Below, piece after piece: positions 10,697 to 22,620 of a stretch of 64,000 bases of DNA. A model generated the notes under the pieces. The model made no database searches, was not told the origin of the DNA, and saw only the letters and a list, made by a program, of their open reading frames with translations. The position numbers were made by a program, and so were the translations under genes. Positions within the stretch are counted from its first letter, which is position 1; every line of letters begins with the position of its first letter. The stretch is from Toxonevra muliebris (Eukaryota > Arthropoda > Insecta > Diptera > Pallopteridae): the NCBI GenBank assembly GCA_963691655.1, contig OY829326.1, positions 115,975,388-116,039,387 of the forward strand, written 5' to 3'.

Positions 10697-13600
10697 TATG
10701 CTTCCATAGATTTACGTCCGGCTCCACACAATATATTTTTTTTTCGTGGCATACTTTAAAACTTTGCATTGGTACTAAAAATTTTATTCACAAAATATCG
10801 GTCATTAAAGTTAGTCAGAGATTAAAAAGCATCTGTTAAACTTAGGTACCAAAAACTCGAAAAGGGCCAGTTAGAAAGGACAAATTTTTGGAAAATAGCA
10901 AAAAAAAGGTAAAAAATAAAATTTATGTATTTGGAATCAGCGGCGCATGGAACGCGTAAGAATTTTATTAGCCAGCGTGTAGGATTAAGCAGAAACAAGA
11001 AGGGAACTAATCATAACCTCATCCCTGCTTATCAGCTTTATGTGTTTCTTTGTAAAAAATCAAACAGTTTATGCTCTTCTACTTTTTCTTTACGTAACTT
11101 TGTTTGAGGAATTTGTATATACATTTTTGCCTATTTAAATTTTTCTTATTTTTACAGACATTTAAAATTCTTTCTTCTAAGATGTGTGTGGTTGGCATAT
11201 TATACTTGGCAATACTTCTACCAAACTTCGGATCCGATCTTAACCCATTAATGCATTGAGTCTTTTTTACAGGACGCACTGAAAAAACCCATTCAAGATC
11301 ACACGCTAATTTATTGGTCAACAAAAATGCTGTTCTCTCCAAAGTTTATTTTACCAGATGATATTGCACTCTAAAGATCAAATTTTGTTGGGAAGTAATT
11401 TTTTGTGATGTCGCAGAGGTAAATTTATAGTTTTCTGCAATTTAAATACTGGTTTTTGAAAAAACCAGTGATTGCTATTCTTTGAATTACAAGACTTTTT
11501 GAAGAAACTTAGTAGACTCGTCTTGATGTACTAGTAACCCAACGGTAGGCTACGTATGAAAAGTCTAAGAAATTATAAATGCTATTGTGTTAATTAAGGC
11601 ATAACAATGCTGAAGAAAGTGTAGTTTTCATTTCAAATGATAAATGGCATAATTTCAAACTAAATGACTAGCAAGAATAAATTAATCTAGTGTCTTTATT
11701 GGACCATGATCATTCCATTGCCTACACTGAGATTTCAGCACACTGAATCTTCGGAATGGTAATAAAATAACACACAAAATTACAAAAGGGAAACAGCTAG
11801 TAATAGACAAGCCAAATTCTGTATGCCAAACATCTATCAATGTAGAGAGAACAACTGTTAAGCCTAAGCAAAAACCAAATCTGCCAGAATATGTGGCCAA
11901 GAGCTAGAAATTACATATATGTACTTATAGTTATATCTACAAAACCAGTCTAAGAGCATTAGGAAATCACCACTCTAATAACCTGGACGATGCTTCACTG
12001 AGCTGTGCTCAATGGTGTCCGTTTGTTTGTTACTTTTGATAAGATTAGATGCATAGCAAATCATTTATTAATATGAAACAATTTAATGTGAAGTCCCTTT
12101 TTCTTGTTAAATAAAAATCACAAAAATTAATATTGTGGTTAATATTTAATTAATCATTTGTTTACTTAATGAGATATAATTCTCATATATCCTCACTTAT
12201 TCTAGTTGCATACTAAAGAAGTTTAATAAGAAATTATAATTATTGAGATTATTAAAAACAAAAATGAATAATAAACGAAAATTAAGTTTAGTGACTTCAG
12301 ATTTAAAATTGTCATGACTAAAGTCGTATAAGAAAAAATTTTAAGATTAGAGAGTTTGAAATAGAATGTTTCAAAAACAACGTAAACTGACGTGACTATT
12401 CATTTGAATTAGAATTTAGTTCGCCTCACACAATTTATTGCACACCATTCATAAAAAGTAAATACACCAAAGTGTTTCCCCTCCAAAAATCGAATACTTG
12501 TGAGGCAGAAAGAAAATCAAGCTTATCTTGAAAACAAATTAAACATAATTCTGAGAAAGATAGAACTTATTAGTTATTATTAAGATTAAAAAAAGGGGAA
12601 AAAATGAAAGTCGCAGGTCATGTGGAAACAAAAAATAAATGTAAAATTAATTTATATAAATACTTATATATTTAAAAAGTTTTTCAAAATTTGTCGTTAT
12701 AAAATTCTTATGATTTCAAATTAATATATGTAGACAAAAAAAAATAATTTGAACAATTCTGTGGTCACAAGACATAACAGCATAAGTCAGTTTTTTGAAT
12801 TTTACAGTAGAGCACTTCAAAGATTCAAATGCTAATAGAAATCAATTTGAGTTGTGCTATTTTTCCTTTAATATCTCGTAAACCACTGAACCGATATTCA
12901 TAAAATTTTGACACAATATGAAATCGAATTTGAAAATTTCAATTATAATAATAACTCGAATTCGACAAAACTCGAGTTGTGTTGTTATGACTTGTGAACA
13001 CAAAATTTAATTCATTGTGAAAACTTTAAGCAGAATCGTATGGCAAAGCTTATAAAAAAATCTTTCTGAGGTTATTAAAAAAAAGTTTCAGTTAAAAATT
13101 AAAAAAAAAATTTACTTTCCAAAAATATTTTTTGAATTGTTTAAAAAAAAAAATTATAAAAAATACTTTCACAATTCACGTCACTTCCTGAGCTGAGTGA
13201 CATTTAGCTGGCGCTGCTGTGGCACTGTGCCTACTTAAAATACACAAAAGAAAATTTATTTCACCGCTAAAATGTTAAACATTCATAAATATTATAGATA
13301 TTGGATAATTTGAATGTCAATCATGAAATTTACATTTTAATTTTTTAAATTCTTTAATTATGTAATTTTAAAGCAAAATATTTCTATTTAATAATTGTTT
13401 TAAAATTGTTTTTTGCCGATTTTTTTGACACATTTTTGGCTTTCGCATTTGCGTGTATGTAAGTAAAAATAAAAGAAATAAATTAAATAATAATACAAAA
13501 TTTATGAATTATTGAAATATTTAACGAAAAGAAAAGTTAATACTATTCAACTTAAAAATAGTATATTTATTCTTTCTAACGTTTTCCAAACCACAAATTA

Positions 13601-13930
13601 ACAATGCAAATATTTCACTGTTTTTTTCACAACGATATCAAAATGTTTTTTTTTCTTCTTCTTGTTTTTTTTTAAGTTATATAAAAATTTTGTTAAAGCT
13701 CAATGCCAACAAGAACTTTTTCCTCGAAAAATGCTTAACTATTTTGTTTATATTTTCAGGTTTAACACAATAATTTAATTATTGTTTTTTTTTTTTATAA
13801 TAAAATGAACTGCTTCAGAATTTTTCTAAATTAAATATCACAATCACTTATAGCTTTTTTAACTTTCAAACAAAAAAAGTCCTTTTTGTTAATTATCCAT
13901 TAGAAAATTCTTTGGTTTTTTTTTCACATT
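10697..13930. other. Long AT-rich stretch without recognised genes
   Basis: The minus-strand frames at 11079-11342 and 11682-11900 match no family I know and have no supporting features. A 22-bp near-perfect palindrome lies at 11448-11469 (ACTGGTTTTT facing AAAAACCAGT). From about 12100 to 13930 the sequence is very AT-rich with many A and T homopolymers. Confidence 0.5.
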
Positions 13931-16900
13931 TTAAGATTAATGAATTATTTTTTCAAAATTTTTTACCATGAAATTTTTTCTCAAATATTTCTGCTTCCTT
14001 TCATTGGCGCAACGATAACGACAACTACGACGATGACGGCTACATACAAAATTAATGGATGAAAAAATAACATTAAAACAGCTGACTGCTGAGTAGACTT
14101 CACTTGAATTGACTGACTGACTGAATTGAAATAGCAACAGCAGAGTAACAGCAGCAGCAGCAGTAGCAGAAATATCAGTAGCAGCTACAACTACGACGAC
14201 GACGACAACGGCAACGATGATGACAATAACAGTATCAGCAGAATACTACTATTACGACGACGATGATGACTATGAAAACGATTACGAATACGACACAGTG
14301 GCACACATTGAGAGTGAGAGTAATCGAGAAAAGAGAGAGAGAGAGAGAGAGAGTGGGAGGTAAATAGAGAGTTTGTATAAGAGCACAAGTAGAAAAAAAG
14401 AAAAACCATGAATTCACACAGCTCGTAGCAAACTAAACGAGGGGGCGGTAGTAGAACGGGCCTAAAATGCAAATATCGTAGGTACAAAGAGCAGCAACAA
14501 ACAAAAAAAAAAAAACAATATATATTTCAGAGACAAAATGTCTCAACAAAGACGAAACAACAACAAAAACGAATGAAATTTCTGCTCCTCTCACCGCTGT
14601 GAAATTATTATATGGCAATTTTAATTGTTGTTTGTTTATTTGGGGCCGTGTGTGCGAATGTACATACATACATATATATATAAATATATATTGAGATAGA
14701 GTATTTTTTTTTTTTTTTGTACTCAAACTCATTAGTGTCATTTAGTTAAAGATCAAATAAATATGTAAAGCAAAACAAAAAAAAGAAAAGGAAAACAATT
14801 ATACATACGCCAAAACTGACATAAAATATCAGCAGCAAGCAACACACCAGCAGCACGAGTGATAATATTAGTTTTTACTAGCTTTTTAAGCTTTATATTT
14901 ATATTATTGTTGTATTATTGTTGCGTGCATGCGCGCATTAATATACCAACAACAACAATAGCAGTTAAAAAAACGAAATAAAAAAAAAATAAGCAAATAA
15001 CAAATTTGTTAAATGTATGTAAATATTTGAAAAAAAAAATTATTGCAACGACTGCGACAACGTTAAATGTGGCGTTCCACTTGTAGGTAAATGAAGGAGA
15101 CGAGATGTTAACAACGAAGGCGCGAGCACACACGTCGTATACTTGTCGTACGTTTAAAATTTTTTTTTCTTTTATTTTTCTGGTAGGTATGTATTTATAT
15201 ATCTAATGTATAGCTTTGTTTTTTTTTTTTTTGTCTTTACTTAGTATAAGTGTCGAACAACGTGTTTTTTATTATTCACTCTCGTTTTGTTGTTAAACCC
15301 TTTTCGCTTACACGTCCGTAGCTCTTGAAGGTGTCGAAGTAACTGAAACATATAAAATATATAAACCTTTTTATTTCTAGAGCAGCAGCAGCCTACAGCC
15401 AGTCACCAAAACACACAAAAACCAAAAGCAAAATCGGCTAAAGCGTGCGCTCTCGCTCTCTCACAAAAAAAAAAAAAAAAGTTTTGCATGCACCTACTTA
15501 AGTTTACGCTCGCTAACATGTTCGCTCGCTGTGGGTATGCGTGACTGTGTGCTTGCTCGACATTTTTCATTTATATTTATTTTTATCCTATAATAGTTGA
15601 GGTACACACACACACACACACACATATATACACATAGAGAAAAAGAGAGTGTTTAAGCGTGAAGCTTTCTGATTTTCCAATTAGAGCTTTTCTATTTCGT
15701 TTCAGAATATTTTCATGCCTTTTTGTTCCCCTTTCTTCCAACGATTTTGGGCGTTTGTGTGTGTGTGTATGTGTTTTGTGAGTGAATGATGCATTCGTTC
15801 TTGTCGTCGTAATCTGTGTCGTTTATAAAAATAGCACAAACCCGAAGCACGACGAAGAATGATGTGAAGCGTACGTTATCCTTTGACGTTAACGTTTTAT
15901 GGTTGTGGTAGGTGAGTGGGTCGCTGCTTGAAATACCAACACCAGAATACATACATACATACATACTTGCATACTACATAAATATATTTATGTACCAAGT
16001 CGTAGTCTGTATACAAAAGTTTTATGTACATATACATATATATAGTAGTTTTAGGTAGTATTAGTAGTAGTTGGGGGAGTTGGCATTGTGAGCAGCAGCA
16101 GCAGCAGCATATATATATGTATGTATGTATGTTTGCGTAAATGAGTCCTTGCTCTCATTTGAGGGTTAAAGTATTATGCATTATTGACGAATTTTTGTCT
16201 ATGTGCAGCAGTCAGAAACACCAACAAAATAAGAGTACGAGCATAAGAAATACAGAGAGCGAGAGAGTGAGTGAGTTAATGAGAGAGAAAGTATATAGTA
16301 CATAAATGTAATCGCAATAATAGCAACAACGCCAGTAGCAACAACAAATCATTAAATGTGCATTTTCAATAAAGCAGGGAGTAGAGTAAATCTCTTTCTC
16401 TATTGTGCTCATTTAATTTTAATGCGAAAAATTCTATTAAAATCGTATTTAATTATACTAATTGAATGTGTGTGTGTGTGTGTGTGTGTGTGGGTGAGAA
16501 AATTATTTTTGTTAGCTATAAATTACAATGGAAAAGTACAACAAAAACAACATCACTTTCCATTATCATCCTTTTTACGTCAACGTCATATTATGTTAAC
16601 CCAATTTTCGGCATACATACATATGTATATACATACATACATACATCCATATGTATAGCAACAACAAGAGATAAAGATATACCATACAAGTATTGAGTAT
16701 ATGGACTTTTCACATTATAAAATTACCATAAAGAAATCTCTGTATGCATATGATAAAAATGCCAGAAAATGTCAAAGAATATGTAAAAATCGTAGAAAAA
16801 GAAAACGTAAAAAGCACTGTAGCAACAACAACACTTGTCAATGCACAATCAGAAATGAGTTTCATTTTTTATTCGAAGTTTTTTGTTGTATTTATGCACG

Positions 16901-16960
16901 AGTATGTATTCTTGAAGTAGAAAAAAAAAAACAAAAACTCAAAAAAGCAAGTCGAATATA
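13931..16960. repeat. Large microsatellite-rich island
   Basis: The island contains CAG/CAR tracts at 14138-14185 and 16090-16107, ACG/GAC triplets at 14190-14215, GA runs at 14332-14354, a CA run at 15604-15624, GT runs at 15757-15772 and 16467-16492, TACA arrays at 15948-15966 and 16613-16648, GTAT repeats near 16118-16132, and several A and T runs. It is richer in G+C than the flanking deserts. Frames crossing it (for example 14191-14487 minus, 16356-16658 plus) are repeat translations. The texture resembles 5' UTR, promoter or intronic DNA of large fly genes, but I found no start, splice or domain evidence to name a gene. Confidence 0.6.
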
Positions 16961-18018
16961 AAGTAGGTTAACAGTTTTTGGCTTTATCGATTTTGAAAAT
17001 GAGAAAAAAAAACCAACCACAACAACAACATAACTTCAACTAACGCCAAAAACAACAATCTTGAAATATGCTTACATTTTGTGAGTATAAAATATGCTAA
17101 CAACGAAATATTAATATTAATATTCTGTGTTGTATTTGGCTTTTGGAAGTTTTTAGATTTTTGTGGTTTGTTTGCAGTTTGCATTTTCCACACAAGGATA
17201 TTACATTCTGTTATTATTAGAAATTAAAGTGGTTGAAATTTATATGGATAGCTTAATAGAGATTTGTGTGTTTAAAAATAAGTAAGTTTTAGTGTTTTAA
17301 ATTTGCTATAATCAACTTTAAAAAGTTACATATATTTATATGCATGTAAGTAACGTTTGGTGAAAGAAATCAGCATTTGTGCTCGTAGTTATTTACAAAA
17401 TACTTTTATGTTTGCAGTAAAATAAATAATTTCGAAAAAGTAACTAAACGAATCACAACGTCGGAATTAATTTGCGTTGTAAATTTTACACAGAAAGTCG
17501 AAACAAAAGAAAAAATTAAGTTTTTTACCATTTTAAAGAAAAGAGTTTAAAAAAAAAAACATTTATATAGGGGAGAGTTGCCAGACTCGGACCTTGTTTT
17601 GTTTTTTTGGCTATAACTTTTGTTCTAGGTCGATTCTATTATATATCGTTAGAAAAATTGTTGTCAGTAGTTTAGCTAGACTCGGGCCACCGTCAAAAAT
17701 CGATGAAAAATTATGAAAAATGATGAAAAATGATTGAAAATTACCTGCAAATAATGGAAAATGACAGAAATAAAGTTAAGAATGTACGAAAGAAGCCTGA
17801 AATTGAAGTAAGAATCCGTTTGCATGGTTTCTCAAAAGATATTTCATGTAATTGAAATGGAAAGAAAATAAAATGAAAATTGAATTGAAAAGCAAAATGA
17901 AAATTGACTGATTATTAATCCGAATCACAATTTCAACAAATAAAATAGCTTCGCGTTATATTGGTGCATTTTAAATGAGCTGGTGCCTTTCACTTTTGTT
18001 GCATGCACAGTGTCCAGG
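16961..18018. other. Unassigned AT-rich stretch
   Basis: No gene was recognised. At 17700-17760 there are short direct repeats of the type ATGAAAAATTATGAAAAATG. The CACAGTG heptamer also occurs at 18006-18012, just outside the next element. Confidence 0.5.
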
Positions 18019-18023
18019 CGACG

Positions 18024-19182
18024 CACAGTGTAACGAGGCGGCCAAAAATAAGTAAAAAGTCATATTGGAAATATTTAAAAATTTTAATGATATTTAAGAG
18101 ATAATATTTCAAATAAAAGCAAACTAAATTTTCTTCCCCATAAACCTATTGGTCCAAGCACATGTCAACCCCAAAACCTGAACTTACATATGTAAAAGCA
18201 TTTTGTTTTGCATGAAAAAGGTCGTATTTTTTTTTATTAATTTAACTGCCATGTTTCACTTATTAACAAATATATATCAAAATATATTTCCAATTTTGAT
18301 ATATAATAATGTCAGCAAGTATGCTTTCACTAATTCAAGAAAGAGTTGCGATTTTTAAAATTAAGGAACTCTTTAAGGTATGGCTGCAATCAAGCAATTA
18401 AATCGGTCTGAAAAAGTAAATGCTTTGAAATTATACAGGGAGTGGTAAATATTCCACTAGAGTCTAAAAACTTAAGAAAAAAATTAAGCCTAAACTTAAA
18501 CTTGACCTAAGACTAAGTAGGGAGTGGGTAGGTAATTACAGAAAAAATACTTGTTTACAAAAAACAGTCCGCCTGGCTTGAGTCCAGTTTTCATTTCGAG
18601 TGTTTTACTATAGCCAGTTTAAGTTTAGTATTTTGGTACATTGCACGAAAATTTCATTCAGAAACCTTAGGAACCTTCCTTTTCTCACAGGAAAAGTTAA
18701 AATTGGTAGGGCATTGTAATGGATTGCAAGTGGGGCTTTGATGGAAGCTCAGGGCACATAAGCTCATAAGCAGAAATTTACAGCCGAAGATGCAAGTGAT
18801 GAATTCCTGGTAGCATGTTCAGTCGTTTTTCTTCGTCTTATTAATGTGTAGTAGCTTTATTATATATATTATATATGGGGTAGGAAAACTGATTTATAAA
18901 TTAACATGTTATAGTTCCATTCCTATGGAGCTCCTATTTCTGACATTTTAGCAATTTTATTAAGTAGGCGTGGCATCCCGCCAGTTTCTTTTTCATCAAT
19001 ATTTATAGATCCACACGCCGAATTCTGCCATATTGCAATTTAAGTGTTTCATTTATATGGAAGGTGGGCGTGGTAGTAGTCCAATTAGTACCATTTTTGA
19101 CAACCAACTTTGCTTTAACTAGAATAATACGACTATTAAATTTTATTTTTGACCGTGGTTTATATGGAATCGTTACACTGTG
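18024..19182. mobile_element. Transib-like non-autonomous element with RSS-like ends
   Basis: Both ends begin CACAGTGTAACGA (left at 18024, right reverse-complemented from 19182) and are flanked by the direct 5-bp repeat CGACG (18019-18023 and 19183-19187). A CAC-starting terminus with a GC-rich 5-bp duplication is the Transib signature. After the heptamer CACAGTG the left end has 12 bases and then CAAAAATAA. The right end has 24 bases and then the same CAAAAATAA. The 1159-bp interior has no transposase; a GTGGGCGTGG phrase lies near the right end (about 19062-19073). The superfamily call rests on termini and target duplication only. Confidence 0.65.
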
Positions 19183-19187
19183 CGACG

Positions 19188-19633
19188 AGGAATCGATTCA
19201 AGGCACACGCTACAAAATTTTTCGTCTTCCTCAGCCAATGATGATTTTGTGTGTTTTTTTTTTTGTTTTTTTTTTTAGCGGCGATTGCAAGCAAGATTAA
19301 GCCGTTCACTTTGTTATTTTTTCTCGCATTTCAGCGTGATTTTTCGGCGATGTTAGAATTGTCCGATATAACCGAAGTCAAACTTTGGAAAGAAGTCAAC
19401 GCCCACTTATCGTAAACACTCTCTCGTGCCATGATTATTTTTTGAGTTATTCACTTTTAAAAACATTCGAAAAAAGTTTTCGGAGAAAAATCGCATACTT
19501 GATTTAGATAAACATGTTTGCACTCTGAGTTTTCAACTGCGGCTGTCATAAAATGTAAAAAAAAAGTTTGTGGTCGACAAGATGAATATTTGTACAACAA
19601 CAAATAGATATTGCTAGTAGAAAAATTTGGAGA
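19188..19633. other. Unassigned stretch before Tc1/mariner relic
   Basis: T-rich, with no recognised motif. It may include the 5' non-coding part of the relic that follows. Confidence 0.4.
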
Positions 19634-20260
19634 ATGAAGAGGTGGCCCGTGTCTGGCAAAACTCCCTTATATATTACAATTAAACTGCTAGAGAATAAAA
19701 AATTGATAGAAAGTAAAAGAAGTTCTGGGGGAAAATGTGCGTTTAATGACTCCAAGAACCGCACTATTCTGAAAGCAGAAGTAGTGGGTCGAAAACAAAG
19801 TCTTATAGACAGTTTTAAAAAGAATAAGAAAATTTCTATGAATACAAATAAAAAGTATTTGGAATAATTGAAATTTAACAAAAAGTAAAACAAAATTGTT
19901 TCAAAATATTGATTGTTGCTACAGAAAAATAATTAAAAATCATCAAAATTAGGTTGGTTCCAACATTTATTCTGCACCTAATTCTTTATATATTTAAAAG
20001 ATAGATGACGATTCATATTTTGCCATTGAAGGCAGAAATATTACTTCGAGTATCCCAATGTGAAAGGACTAGACAAGAACAAATTTATAAATAAGACCAA
20101 GCTCCCAAAAAAATTTTTGTTGTGGTTGACCATTAACGAGTGTGAAATCAGTGATCCCGTATTTTTTAAAAAAGGGTTTGTAGGTGAATTGGCAGAATTT
20201 CAGGAAAAGCTGCCTGCTTGGAGAGTTTTTTTTATTAACACCACCAGTAGGACAAAATAA
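19634..20260 (+). pseudogene. Tc1/mariner-type transposase relic
   Basis: The frame 19634-19867 carries IKLLENKKLIES followed by a glycine-rich SSGGK linker and KNRTILKAEVVGRKQS. This is the layout of the N-terminal helix-turn-helix region and linker of Tc1/mariner relatives. At about 20006 the block DDDSYFAIEG corresponds to the first catalytic aspartate region. It is cut by a stop, and the next frame (20060-20260) continues with KTKLPKKFLLWLTINECEIS, which parallels PKRFMVWQAICTCGLRS in the relic at 16-985. No second or third catalytic acid could be found, so the 3' half is deleted or too decayed. Termini were not identified. Confidence 0.65.
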
Positions 20261-20926
20261 TGTTTTGGCCAAACCTGGCCCCTTTACACTACGCTAACAC
20301 TAATCCCAAAGCTTTGGAATTGAATATGTGCCGAACGGCTTAACTCGTTAAATACCCCAAAAATGAGTCAAATCCATATATTTTTTTTTTGACTAACCTG
20401 CAGAGGTGGGTCTAAACCTAAGAATATTGATCAAAAAATGTAGATTGTTGTACTGAAAAATTAAAAAACGGTTGAAAGCCATGGATAAGACTGAAATTCA
20501 TAAGTCGACGAAGAAAGTGCCAAAAAAGTCCGAAAATCAAACCTTAACAGAATATTAAATAAATATCCATGTTTTTTAATAAAATTGTATGCTATATTTT
20601 TAAACTCATTTTGTGTTTGTCCGGATTTCATTCACCAAATTTTTTAATAAAAAGAAAAAATAATACACTTAGAGGAAAAGTCTTTGTCAAGTATTTGGAG
20701 AGTACTTCAAAATGGCTACGCTGTTGACAAGACTTTTATAGAAACTTTACTCTCTGAGAAAGAGTGGAGAGAGGAACTGAACAGTGTTCTGTCTTTGTAA
20801 GCATGGATTTGATTTAAGCACAGTAGGCCAACAGAATTTATATCTAGAGCAAATGTCAAGCTCTGTTCACCTAATTTCATTTTTTCTTATTCGCTTCTTA
20901 GCTCTCATTCGCTTCCACAACCATGT
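20261..20926. other. Unassigned AT-rich stretch
   Basis: A weak stem pairs AAAGTCTTTGTCAA (near 20677) with TTGACAAGACTTT (near 20734). Nothing else was recognised. Confidence 0.45.
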
Positions 20927-20934
20927 GATAGAAT

Positions 20935-21829
20935 CAGCGATGCCAACTTGCGGGGAATTCTCGGATTTGCGGGGAATTTTACTTGGCGCGGGGAATCGGG
21001 GAATGAGTTTTTTTTTGCGGGGAATTTGAAGTCGTTCAGCTTTTAGTAATTAAAGTCAGTAGAACATTTTTTGTCAAATTTTATGTAATGTAAAACGTAT
21101 GAAATATTTCATATTTTCGGTTTTAAAATCTTCATGTTTTCTTAAGCAGGCCCTGAAACTTATTGGTTTGGAGAAATTTGAATTAGCTATTTGAAAGTAT
21201 TATATTTCGAAAGTATTTTGTAAAAATTTCAGAAAACGCAGAGTGCTTTAGTAGATACAGACGATTTTAGCGGCGAGTGTCAGTCAGTTCAAAACAGTCG
21301 CGCGGCTCTTCGACTTCCCTTTTGCCCGTTCAGAAAGGCTTAGCTATGCCTTCGTCCAGCACCTTCTGATAAACTCTTAATGATTGCTGACTAATCTGTA
21401 AACTTACAAATTACGGTCAGCCATCATAAAGAAGATAAAGTATATTTTATATGTTAAAAACCGATAGTCAAAACTTTGAACCCATTTTTCTCAAAACAAA
21501 GTTTTTACCATTTTTTATTTGAGTTAAAAGAAATCGCATGTTTTCTCCTTTGAGAACTTTGATGTCCAAAGTGGGCTGAAGCCCAGAAAGCACGTTTCTA
21601 TTAATCTCCCAGTCACATAAAAATTTGTAAAGTTTTGGACCGAGAAAGTTTGGGGTCGCCTTAAAATAACACTCACTGAGGTCAATTTCGTTTTTGTAAA
21701 ATATTTATGTGGAAAGTGCGTGTAGCGCTGTTATAATATGAAATTATACCAATGCGAGGAATTCGGTCGAAAATCGGGGAATTTCTCGAGGGTTACCGGG
21801 GACAAAGAAAAAATGAGTTGGCATCCCTG
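20935..21829. mobile_element. hAT-type MITE with perfect 8-bp target duplication
   Basis: The 895-bp element is bounded by GATAGAAT on both sides (20927-20934 and 21830-21837). Its left end starts CAGCGATGCCAACT and its reverse-complemented right end starts CAGGGATGCCAACT, a 14-bp TIR with one mismatch. An 8-bp duplication and CAG-type ends are diagnostic of hAT elements. Subterminal GCGGGGAAT motifs are repeated at about 20951, 20970, 20989 and 21018, with related CGGGGAAT or CGAGGAAT motifs near the right end (21757, 21776). These could be transposase-binding repeats. There is no transposase frame, so movement would need an enzyme supplied from elsewhere. The interior (about 21148-21508) is shared, inverted, with 34655-35010. 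Confidence 0.88.
21148..21508 (+). repeat. Interior block shared with 34655-35010
   Basis: Collinear similarity to the reverse complement of 34655-35010 runs from the GGCCCTGAA block through a TTCAGAAAG block and AACTTACAAATTA to TTTTTCTCAAAACAAAG. Divergence is moderate with small indels. The second copy lacks the hAT ends, so either it is a decapitated copy or the MITE captured a separate repeat. Confidence 0.65.
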
Positions 21830-21837
21830 GATAGAAT

Positions 21838-22620
21838 ATTTCGAAATTGTTTTTTCTTATAATAAATGCTTTTCCTCTCGGTTTTACTTTTACAGCAATT
21901 TTTTTTCTCACTGTTACATACATATACATATATAAATAAATATAAATAACAATACTATGTATCTCTCTTTATTGTACAATTTTTTTTTTTTGTTTTTTAA
22001 TGGCGTCAAAAAAACTTCCAAGGATAAAATAATCGTACACTGACAGTACTTTGTGCGCGTGTGTGTGTGTGTGTGTGTTTGTACTGCAAGCACTTTACAA
22101 AATTAGGGTAATTTAATTCCAGTAGTAACAGCAACAACAAAAACTATAATAGAAACAAAAAACTTTATTTGAATCGTTTTACTGCGACAACAAAACACAC
22201 CAACAACAATAGCAAAGCTACAACCAATAATATTAATCGCTGTGCTCGAAATGTCTAAAGTAGTTTAAACTTCGCACACATTCGAGTTTGTGGTTTATTG
22301 ACAATTGTAAAAAAATTTCACTGATACATAGATGTACATATGTAGAATGTGGGCGCGGCACAATAGAGTAGAGCAAGAGGAAGAGGAGTAACAATTTGAT
22401 TTGCAGTTTGACATTTGCTCCCAAAAACAATTTTGCCGAATGAATTGTAAAATAAAAACTGCATAGTAATTGATATAAATTATAGTTATTTTGTTTCTTT
22501 TTTTTTTGTTAATTTTTTGCTTGTTTATTGATTTCTAATGAGTTCACACACATGTATGAGGATATTTTACACATTTCTCTGACGCTTAGAACTTTCGTCG
22601 TTTCGATCCTTTTTTTTTTT
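21838..22620. repeat. Microsatellite-rich island
   Basis: Contains TATACA/TAAATA arrays near 21915-21950, a T-run at 21980-21991, a GT run at 22058-22078, CAA-rich triplets at 22127-22205 and T-runs near 22500 and 22610. No gene was recognised. Confidence 0.55.

Noticed and set aside
11079..11342. 87-codon minus-strand frame near the hAT-like fragment
   Set aside because: No resemblance to hAT C-terminal motifs or any other family.
11682..11900. 72-codon minus-strand frame with hydrophobic segments, possible receptor exon
   Set aside because: No splice sites, family motif or continuation was found; likely a chance frame.
14191..14741. Minus-strand frames rich in L, S and F
   Set aside because: They translate CAG, GA and poly-A tracts; no domain or start context supports them.
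19546..19893. 115-codon minus-strand hydrophobic frame
   Set aside because: It lies antisense to the Tc1/mariner relic at 19634-19867 and is its shadow.
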